Positions 32,121-38,308 of a stretch of DNA of 38,308 nt are shown piece by piece (within the stretch, counting starts at the first letter, position 1; each line of letters begins with the position of its first letter). The notes below the pieces were generated by a model. It was not told the origin of the DNA, did not search any database, and saw nothing but the letters and a program-made list of their open reading frames with translations. This stretch comes from CAZXCQ01 sp964639275 (lineage in GTDB: Bacteria > Desulfobacterota > DSM-4660 > Desulfatiglandales > Desulfatiglandaceae), in the NCBI GenBank assembly GCA_964639275.1, contig CAZXCQ010000015.1, forward strand, positions 1 through 38,308, in the 5' to 3' direction. A program made the translations under genes and the position numbers.

Positions 32121-32815
32121 GGGGGTTAATTCCCTTCTCTTCAGGGTAAAACACGGCCTTCTCTGGGGTACGCGGCCCTGAAACCGGGTCTATTGTTCAT
32201 GGCCATGCCACTCACTTGCTCGCCATCAAATCAGGAAAGGGAGGGTGATCGCTTGACAGTGCTCCCTGGAAAAAGTGATCGAAATGCATCAACTCGGTCT
32301 GTATATTACCCGGAGGAAATTACCCGGGTCAAGCAGACCGCCCCCATAAAGACCAAACGGGTGGTGCGGGAGCTAAACGAGGTCTTCCCCTCCTCTGGCA
32401 TTCCAGGCGAAACATTGCCTTTGTATTCAAAACATGCTAATTTCGTTTTGTCCCCGTTGTTGTCGAAATTTTTGCCGACTTCACCAGGGTCTCTGGATAA
32501 TAGAGAAACATGTCATTTCTAAACCCTTGACGGGCTCAGGCCCATGGTCTTTGGTTGTCTTCCAAAAAGCCCGTTTCTTGGACGGGGAATAACCTTGCAA
32601 CGACAGTTAGTGGTGACGCGGAATTTTATCTTCTGTCATGCCGGACTTGATCCGGCATCCAGTAGTCCACGTATGACCATGGAATCAAAATAGCCATCTT
32701 CCGAATCGCTCTGACTGGATTCCGGCTTTCGCCGGAATGACAGGGTGATAAATGTCGTTGTGGGATAACAGGGATCAACAAGAATTCAACACAGGCCAGG
32801 AAAGGAGGTAAGAGG
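32121..32815. other. Long intergenic region
   Basis: 695 bases between the divergent GT2 and HEAT-repeat genes. A plus-strand 109-codon frame (32193-32522) has no ribosome site or recognisable family and I do not call it. The right part holds a paired palindromic repeat (32634-32742). Confidence 0.55.
32634..32742. repeat. Paired GGATTCCGGC-type palindromes (MITE-like)
   Basis: Two hairpin units are placed head to head: TGTCATGCCGGA...TCCGGCATCCAG on the left and CTGGATTCCGGC...GCCGGAATGACA on the right. Between them lie about 50 unique bases. The outer TGTCAT/ATGACA ends make the whole 109-base block an imperfect inverted repeat, as in REP doublets or small MITEs. Confidence 0.75.
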
Positions 32816-33247
32816 ATGGAGAGATTCAAATTAGGCCTCGCATTTTTGATCGCTCTGAGCTTAGTGTTTCCCCTCTATGGAGCAGGGGGATTGGCTCAGG
32901 CAGGCGACCCTCAAGAGGTCCAACAATATATTAACAGCCTGAAGGATTCATCGTGGCAGATCCGATGGCATGCAACGACGGCACTTGGGGATCTAAAAGA
33001 TCCCCGGGGTGTTGAGCCACTTGTCACTGCCCTGAAGGATGAAAATTCCTATGTCCGGGCAACAGCGGCATGGGCCTTGGGGGAAATAAAGGATCTCCGT
33101 GCAATTGAACCCCTCATCGCCGCCCTGCAAGAGGAAAGTTATGGTGTCAGGAAAAATGCCGCGTTGGCACTAAAAAACATCACGGGCAAGGACTTCGGCA
33201 AAGACGCGGCCCTTTGGCAGGAATGGTGGAATAAAAACAAAAAGTAA
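32816..33247 (+). CDS. Small exported HEAT-repeat protein
   Basis: A signal peptide (LGLAFLIALSLVFPLYGAGGLAQA) is followed by about three HEAT/PBS-lyase-type repeats (SWQIRWHATTALGDLKDPRGVEPL; SYVRATAAWALGEIKDLRAIEPL; SYGVRKNAALAL). It ends with a WQEWWNKNKK tail. It probably acts as a protein-binding scaffold outside the cytoplasm; no partner is evident. AGGAGG precedes the ATG at good spacing. It may share a transcript with the FGGY kinase that begins 14 bases after its stop. Confidence 0.85.
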   Translation: MERFKLGLAFLIALSLVFPLYGAGGLAQAGDPQEVQQYINSLKDSSWQIRWHATTALGDLKDPRGVEPLVTALKDENSYVRATAAWALGEIKDLRAIEPLIAALQEESYGVRKNAALALKNITGKDFGKDAALWQEWWNKNKK

Positions 33248-33261
33248 ACAAAGGGGCCTGT

Positions 33262-34614
33262 TTGCTCGTGAATTACGTCTTGGCCATTGATGTCGGGACC
33301 CAATCCTTAAAGGCATCCATTGTAGACCGCGGTCTGGCCGTCATCGAAAGCGCAAAGGTTCCCTATCTCGCCCAGGTAAGATCAAAGAACAGGGTCGAGA
33401 TCGAGGCAGAGGTCCTCTGGAAGGCCTTTGTCAAGGCCTGCGCACAACTGCGACAGAGACCCGAGGTGGGGGCAATATCCTTTTCAACCCTTTGTCCATC
33501 CCTGCTGCCGATGGATTCTGAAGGGACCCCCCTCGTCCCTATCATCCTTCATCTGGACCGCAGGAGCTATCGTCAGGCGGTTTGGGCGCTCAACCGTGTA
33601 GGGGAGGAGAGGTTTCTCGGAATCGCCGGCAACCTCCCCATCCCCGGAGGGATCTCCGTAACAAGCCTGCTCTGGATCAAGGAAAACCGGCCCGACATAT
33701 ATCGCCATAAGGGCGTGATATTTGGACATGCCGTAACGTTTTTTTTGAAGCATCTCACCGGCCGGTTTGTCATAGACCCTTCAAATGCATCATTTACGGG
33801 TCTCTACGATACCGTGGGTTACACCGACTGGGATGATGGTCTCCTGGAAGCCCTGGAAATCCCGAGGGAGAAGCTCCCCCAGGTGACCATGTCCGCAACC
33901 GCTGTCGGAGGGTTGAACAGGGCCGTAGCCGATGCCCTGGGTCTGCCCGGCCAGATACCGGTTGTTATCGGTGCCAACGACACCACCTGTGCAGCGGTGG
34001 GGGCCGGGGTCACTGAACCGGGGGGCCTCATGAATACCTCAGGCACTGTGGAGATCATGGTCCTTTGCCTGGATAGACCGCTGGTCCACAAGGATCATCT
34101 CCTTCGAACTCATGCCTATCCAAACCGCTGGTTGGCCATGAGAACCGTGGGAGCGGGGGGTGCCTCCCTGGAGTGGTTCAGGAACACCTTTTGCAAAGAG
34201 ATGACCCGGAAATCCTTTTACGACGAATACCTCCCCGGGGTCCTGGCAGCATCCAGGGGGACGGATGTCCAGTTTCACCCTTTTCTCTCCGGCGATCGTC
34301 ATCGGATCAAACAGAGGACAGGCTCATTCACGCGACTGACGTTGAATACGACCAGAGAAGACTGTCTCTTGGCCATGGCCGATGGCATCTTGTCCTTCCA
34401 GGCAAAGGCCCTGAAGGAGTGGCAGGAAAAGGTCCCGTTGGGTGACAATATCTACCATGTTGGCGGCGGCGCAAGCGAGGCCTACACCCAGTTCAAGCAG
34501 AAGTTCCTAAGGGGCTTTCAATTCATTCAGACCGGTGAGACAGCCGTAATAGGGGCGGCAAAGCTCGGGTATGAAGCGATAGACCATCAAAACGGTCGCA
34601 ATACTCCCGGTTAG
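33262..34614 (+). CDS. FGGY-family carbohydrate kinase
   Basis: This 450-residue two-domain sugar kinase has the phosphate-1 loop AIDVGTQSLKA at the N-terminus, GANDTTCAAVGAGV (phosphate 2) and HPFLSGDR in the C-terminal domain. The adenosine loop VGGGASE follows. The family phosphorylates pentoses, hexoses, polyols or sugar acids; I cannot specify which. The start is TTG (33262) or GTG (33268); AAGGGG lies five bases before the TTG. It follows the HEAT-repeat gene closely, and the ABC sugar importer genes are nearby but on the other strand. Confidence 0.88.
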   Translation: MLVNYVLAIDVGTQSLKASIVDRGLAVIESAKVPYLAQVRSKNRVEIEAEVLWKAFVKACAQLRQRPEVGAISFSTLCPSLLPMDSEGTPLVPIILHLDRRSYRQAVWALNRVGEERFLGIAGNLPIPGGISVTSLLWIKENRPDIYRHKGVIFGHAVTFFLKHLTGRFVIDPSNASFTGLYDTVGYTDWDDGLLEALEIPREKLPQVTMSATAVGGLNRAVADALGLPGQIPVVIGANDTTCAAVGAGVTEPGGLMNTSGTVEIMVLCLDRPLVHKDHLLRTHAYPNRWLAMRTVGAGGASLEWFRNTFCKEMTRKSFYDEYLPGVLAASRGTDVQFHPFLSGDRHRIKQRTGSFTRLTLNTTREDCLLAMADGILSFQAKALKEWQEKVPLGDNIYHVGGGASEAYTQFKQKFLRGFQFIQTGETAVIGAAKLGYEAIDHQNGRNTPG

Positions 34615-35036
34615 ACGTCTGGTCCTTGCACACACTTGACACAGAGAGTATTGTAAGTACTTGGTTTGAAACGACATTTTCAAACCAAAGAATATCGAGC
34701 AAGGAATGTCGAATATTGAAGTAAGGAAGTAAGATGGACTCGCAAGATGTCCCGATAGCCCTTTATCGTCATTCGGGCCCCGTATCAAATAGGGGATAAA
34801 CTCCAGCCGGAATCCAGTTCTTTTGGGCATTTACAAAATACCTGGACCCCGTTTACCGGATCGAGTCCGGCACAAGCTTCAACGGGGTGACAACTCTTTA
34901 CGAGATCGTCAAGTAAGATATTCCTAATTCTGCGGTTCGTTATTCAATATTCAATAATTTTAGCTAGTTGCAGCCATCCTCTAAGAACCCATTGTGTAAA
35001 GGGTAGATAAAGCTCACGGTTAGAGTGGTGGCCCCT
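34615..35036. other. Intergenic region with repeat fragments
   Basis: 422 bases between convergent genes. It carries partial palindromes (CCGGAATCCAG near 34807; CCGGA/TCCGG arms at 34856-34870). AT-rich tracts such as GAATATCGAGCAAGGAATG and TTCGTTATTCAATATTC, which resemble dispersed repeat fragments, are also present. No gene or clear terminator is visible. Confidence 0.5.
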
Positions 35037-36416
35037 TTATGTCTCAAGGGCCATCTTGCCGGGGTTGAGTATGTTGTTGGGATCCAGGGTCTTTTTTAGC
35101 AAACGCATGACCCTGAGGGCCACTTTATCGTGTTCCAGGTGCATATAGGCCGCCTTGCAGATCCCTATGCCGTGCTCGCCGGTCAGGGTCCCACCCAGAT
35201 TGCAGGCCAGCTCGTGCAGTTCGAACAGGACCGGCTCCAAACGGGCGACCTGGTCCGGATCGGAGCGGTCATACATCACATTCGGGTGTAGGTTCCCGTC
35301 GCCGGCATGGCCGAAGTTGAGAATCAGGAGATTGTGCTTTTTTGAGATCTCCTCGACCCCACGAAGAAAGTCAACGATGCGGCTCATGGGTACGGTCAGA
35401 TCCTCGGATGAACGGTTGGGCGTCACCATGCCTACCATCCCGCCGATGGATTTGCGCGCCCACCAAAGGCGTTCAGCATCTACGGCTGATTTGGCACGAT
35501 CGATCTCCCGGGCATTACATTTTTCAAACCCCTCGACCACCCGGTCCAACTGGTATTTGACGTCTTCTTTGGTATAGCCATCGGTCTCCACGACTATCAT
35601 CGCTTCAACATCGGGCAGGTTGAGGTCCGAGTATTTTCGATACATCTCCAGGGTGTTGGCATCGAGGAGTTCGAGGGCACTTGGGATGACGCCTGAATGC
35701 ATGATCAGTGTCACCGCCTCTCCCGCATCTTCCAACCGATCAAACGTGGCCGTGGCCGTGGCGACCTCTTTTGGCAACGGGGAGATCTTGAAGGTAATCT
35801 CTGTAACCACACCGAGGGTGCCTTCCGAACCCACAATCAGATGGGTCAGATCGTAACCGGAGGAGCTCTTCATCGTCAGCGTGCCGGTGCGCATCACCTC
35901 GCCATCGGCCAGCACCACTTCCAGACCAAGCACATAATCCCGTGTGGTACCATACTTGGCCGCCCTGAGGCCACCGGCGTTGGTGCCAACGTTTCCGCCC
36001 AGGGTGCATATCTTGCCGCTGGCCGGGTCGGGTGGAAAAAAAAAGCCGTGGGGTTTGAGCGCGGTCTGAAAATCCTCGTAAACCACGCCGGGCTGAACCA
36101 CGGCCAGTCGATCGGGGACCCGTATGCTCAAGATCTTGTTCATGCGCAAGAAATCGAGGACAATCCCCCCTTTGAGCGGAACCGAAAGGCCTGAAAGCCC
36201 TGTGCCGGCCCCCCTGGGCACAACCGGAATCCCCTCCCGGTTGGCCAGGGTGAGAATCCGCGATACCTGCTCGGTTGAGGTCGGCCACAGGGCACAGTCA
36301 GGCCGGCCCCGGGACTCCGATGCATCGTAGGTATAGGTGATTAGATCGATGAGTTTGTCGGTGAAGTTTTCTTCGCCGACTATATCGATCAGCGCCGCCT
36401 TGATCCTCTTTTCCAT
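35037..36416 (-). CDS. FAD-linked glycolate/D-lactate oxidase (GlcD family)
   Basis: This 459-residue member of the vanillyl-alcohol-oxidase/GlcD family oxidises 2-hydroxy acids. The FAD-binding PRGAGTGLSG loop, NVGTNAGGLRAAKYG and SEGTLGVVTEI are in the N-terminal PP-domain. The C-terminal cap has NFGHAGDGNLHPN and GEHGIGICKAAYM. An AAGGAG ribosome site lies at good spacing from the ATG. No GlcF-type iron-sulfur partner is adjacent in the window. LarE elsewhere in the window hints at lactate/2-hydroxyacid metabolism, but a link is not shown. Confidence 0.92.
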   Translation of the reverse strand: MEKRIKAALIDIVGEENFTDKLIDLITYTYDASESRGRPDCALWPTSTEQVSRILTLANREGIPVVPRGAGTGLSGLSVPLKGGIVLDFLRMNKILSIRVPDRLAVVQPGVVYEDFQTALKPHGFFFPPDPASGKICTLGGNVGTNAGGLRAAKYGTTRDYVLGLEVVLADGEVMRTGTLTMKSSSGYDLTHLIVGSEGTLGVVTEITFKISPLPKEVATATATFDRLEDAGEAVTLIMHSGVIPSALELLDANTLEMYRKYSDLNLPDVEAMIVVETDGYTKEDVKYQLDRVVEGFEKCNAREIDRAKSAVDAERLWWARKSIGGMVGMVTPNRSSEDLTVPMSRIVDFLRGVEEISKKHNLLILNFGHAGDGNLHPNVMYDRSDPDQVARLEPVLFELHELACNLGGTLTGEHGIGICKAAYMHLEHDKVALRVMRLLKKTLDPNNILNPGKMALET

Positions 36417-36594
36417 CCATAACTCCTTTACGCATTAAATGCGCATCAACCCGGGCCACGAAAGATGCGGGGCTCGCCCAACTCATCCTCCGCGCTTATT
36501 GTGCCGCGATGACCCTTCCCTTGTTCCAAAAAAGCGAGATGGGAAAGATGCAACTTCGTATCAATTTAGCTTTCTGAAAATTGGCACTTGGAGA

Positions 36595-36625
36595 GGGGTA
36601 TGGGGGTTCGGAACCCCCATACCCC
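36595..36625. repeat. Perfect 31-bp palindrome
   Basis: Fifteen-base arms (GGGGTATGGGGGTTC and its exact complement) flank a single central base. This is unusually long and perfect for an intergenic palindrome. It overlaps the start of repeat copy 3. Confidence 0.85.
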
Positions 36626-36651
36626 GGGTTTAAATAAGGATAAAGTTTTAC
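36607..36651 (+). repeat. 49-bp dispersed repeat, diverged copy 3
   Basis: Shares CGGAACCCCCAT, CCCGGGTTT and TAAAGT-TTAC with the copies at 44-92 and 16049-16097. It has a few more differences and is slightly shorter (45 bases). Confidence 0.55.
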
Positions 36652-36880
36652 GCAACTTCCACTACTTTTTGAGCTGTTCCGAAAAGATCAACCCCGATGT
36701 TGGAAAGAATATCCATGGTTCCATTAAATTACCCTGCCTTTACAGTACCAAGTCGCCAAATCGAGGCTTCGTGAGGGGTTCACATTGAATGCGGTCCTGC
36801 GAGGGCGTCAATTATCCAGTTTCGTCCTTGTATAACAGCACATTCCATTGGATCGGGTGGATTTCAATGTGACATCGGGG

Positions 36881-37984
36881 TCAACTCTGGTCATCGGCCA
36901 GGGTGTGCTCGGTTCGGACGTCAAAGAGGTGGAGGTATTGGATCGCGGGTTCCAGGGCGATGTTGTCATGGGCCTTTACCGCCGTGTTCCGCCCGATCCC
37001 GGCCACCAATGAAACCGCCCCCGCGTTGCCAAACACATAGGTCTCACTTCCGATGGGTTCCACCACTTCCACATGGGTCTGGATGGTCCTTCCGGGAACA
37101 TGGCCGGTGGTCATGACAAGGTCTTCGGGTCGGATTCCCACGATGACCTTTTTTTCCCTATAGCCCTTTACGAGAAGGGCCTTCTCGGGTGACAGGTCAA
37201 TCTTGAAGGTATCCGTCTGAAGCGATAGTGCGTCCCCTGTTCCGGTTAGTGTGGCCTCAAAAAAATTCATGGCCGGGCTACCCAGAAATCCCGCCACGAA
37301 TCTATTTGCCGGGCTGCTGTAGAGTTCCAAAGGCCCTCCCACCTGCTGGATGAGACCGTCTTTCATCACCACGATCCGGTCCCCCATGGTCATCGCCTCC
37401 ACCTGGTCGTGGGTCACATAAACGGCCGTTGTGGCCAACCGTTCGTGGAGTTTTTTTAATTCTACCCGCGTCTGGACCCTCAGCTTCGCATCCAGGTTCG
37501 AGAGGGGCTCGTCAAAAAGAAAGACCTGTGGCTTTCTGACGATCGCCCGGCCCACGGCCACCCGCTGCCTCTGTCCACCCGAGAGCTGTTTGGGCTTTCG
37601 GGAAAGGAGCCCCTGGATGCTCAGGATATCTGCGGCCTCCTTCACGCGCCGCTTGATTTCTTCCTTACTGCGTTTTCGCATCTCCAGAGAAAAGGCCATG
37701 TTCTCAAACACGGTCATGTGGGGGTACAGGGCATAGTTCTGGAAGACCATCGCGATATTCCGATCCTTTGCGGGCAATTTGTTGATGAGGCGCCCGGCAA
37801 TGTATACGTTCCCGCTGGTGATCTCCTCAAGCCCTGCCAGCATCCTGAGGGTAGTGGTCTTACCGCAACCGCTTGGCCCCACCAGGACCACAAACTCCTG
37901 GTCCTCGATAGAGAGGCTGAAATTATCGACGGCTACCACCTCGTCAAAATGCTTGCAAACATCTTCAAACCGTACTTCTGCCAT
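36881..37984 (-). CDS. Second ABC sugar importer ATPase (MalK/UgpC type)
   Basis: This is a 367-residue CUT1-type ATPase with Walker A GPSGCGKTT, Q-loop FQNYALYPHMT, LSGGQRQRVAVGRAIVRKP, Walker B VFLFDEPLSNLD, VTHDQVEAMTM and a TOBE region (IRPEDLV). It resembles the other ATPase in this window (20337-21446), but the two differ through the C-terminal half, so they are separate genes. It lies seven bases after the stop of the permease gene upstream on the same strand, with the AAGGAG ribosome site inside the permease's final codons. Confidence 0.94.
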   Translation of the reverse strand: MAEVRFEDVCKHFDEVVAVDNFSLSIEDQEFVVLVGPSGCGKTTTLRMLAGLEEITSGNVYIAGRLINKLPAKDRNIAMVFQNYALYPHMTVFENMAFSLEMRKRSKEEIKRRVKEAADILSIQGLLSRKPKQLSGGQRQRVAVGRAIVRKPQVFLFDEPLSNLDAKLRVQTRVELKKLHERLATTAVYVTHDQVEAMTMGDRIVVMKDGLIQQVGGPLELYSSPANRFVAGFLGSPAMNFFEATLTGTGDALSLQTDTFKIDLSPEKALLVKGYREKKVIVGIRPEDLVMTTGHVPGRTIQTHVEVVEPIGSETYVFGNAGAVSLVAGIGRNTAVKAHDNIALEPAIQYLHLFDVRTEHTLADDQS

Positions 37985-37991
37985 CTACTTA

Positions 37992-38308
37992 TTACTCCTT
38001 CAAGGCTCCGGATATTCCTGCCACATAGTGTTCCACGAAAAACGAGTAGACCAGAGCAACCGGCACAGATGCGCATAGTGCACCTGCCATGAGCGGTCCC
38101 CAGTGGTATACATCCCCTTTGACGAGTTCGGTAACCAGCCCTATCGGAACGGTCTTGCTTTCCGGCGTGGAAATGAAGGCCAGGGCATAGAGGTATTCGT
38201 TCCATGACAGGGTGAAGCAAAATATCCCGGCGGAAAGGATGCCCGGAAGGCATAGGGGAAGAATGATCCTTCGGAAGACCTTGGTCCGGCTGGCGCCATC
38301 GATCATGG
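37992..38308 (-). CDS. ABC sugar importer permease, C-terminal part (truncated by window edge)
   Basis: The last 105 or so residues of a MalG/UgpE-type permease are visible. The EAA loop (IDGASRTKVFRRIILPLCLPG) begins near the window edge. Three membrane segments and the standard VEHYVAGISGALKE end follow. The N-terminus and the rest of this second importer lie beyond the window. Confidence 0.9.
   Translation of the reverse strand, partial: MIDGASRTKVFRRIILPLCLPGILSAGIFCFTLSWNEYLYALAFISTPESKTVPIGLVTELVKGDVYHWGPLMAGALCASVPVALVYSFFVEHYVAGISGALKE

Larger units (their letters stand above)
36417..36880. other. Intergenic region with palindrome and repeat
   Basis: 464 bases between the FAD oxidase start and the stop of the ABC ATPase. 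It holds a perfect 31-base palindrome and the third copy of the 49-bp repeat. No gene is called; the ORFs here are short and without family signs. Confidence 0.55.

Noticed and set aside
32193..32522. 109-codon plus-strand frame
   Set aside because: No ribosome site or domain; the composition looks random.
1..38308. tRNA, rRNA or standard riboswitch
   Set aside because: I scanned for tRNA arms and known riboswitch cores by eye and saw none; a covariance-model scan would be decisive.

Overview
The window looks like chromosomal DNA of an anaerobic or facultative bacterium of moderate GC, most like a Desulfobacterota (deltaproteobacterial) genome. That is an inference from gene content (LarE, a DUF362 protein, an ADP-forming acyl-CoA synthetase-like protein, a glycosyltransferase domain of the rSAM/selenodomain-associated type, glycolate-oxidase-type FAD enzymes) and from scattered GGATTCCGGC-type palindromic repeats. 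No rRNA, tRNA or CRISPR array was seen.

Left part, 1-7.9 kb. A YegS-type lipid kinase is followed by a plus-strand sulfur cluster: an E1-like ThiF/MoeB adenylyltransferase, a small HMA metal-binding protein, cysteine synthase, and LarE, which makes a sulfur-containing nickel cofactor. A VOC-fold protein, a CoA-binding (NDP-forming) acyl-CoA synthetase alpha-like protein and a divergent EamA permease follow.

8-12.9 kb. A zinc-ribbon/SUMF1 protein precedes what I read as a decayed integron. Four minus-strand cassette-like units (DUF4160+DUF2442 pair, MGMT-like protein, RNNFAH/HEPN-like protein, aldo/keto-reductase-like protein) are separated by three attC-like elements. These have the expected core sites, a one-base bulge in the left arm, and complementarity between cassette starts and ends. 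On the other side, divergently oriented, lies a short plus-strand stub that resembles the start of an integron integrase. A complete SF2 helicase gene follows.

15-28 kb. This is a sugar-acid locus. Plus strand: DUF362 protein, SDR dehydrogenase, enolase-superfamily dehydratase. Minus strand: FadR-type regulator, then a family-1 ABC importer (Tat-exported binding protein, two permeases, ATPase), then a two-subunit UxaA-type dehydratase, ending in a truncated remnant of a second enolase-superfamily enzyme. A secreted tandem DJ-1/PfpI protein with a terminator hairpin lies upstream.

28-38.3 kb. A membrane-anchored rhodanese converges on two membrane glycosyltransferase genes, one of which is a fusion of a polyprenyl-type mannosyltransferase-like region with a GT2 domain. 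Then come a small exported HEAT-repeat protein, an FGGY sugar kinase, a GlcD-type FAD oxidase, and the start of a second ABC sugar importer that runs off the right edge. Intergenic regions hold at least two dispersed repeat families: a 49-bp element in three copies and the GGATTCCGGC-type palindromes.
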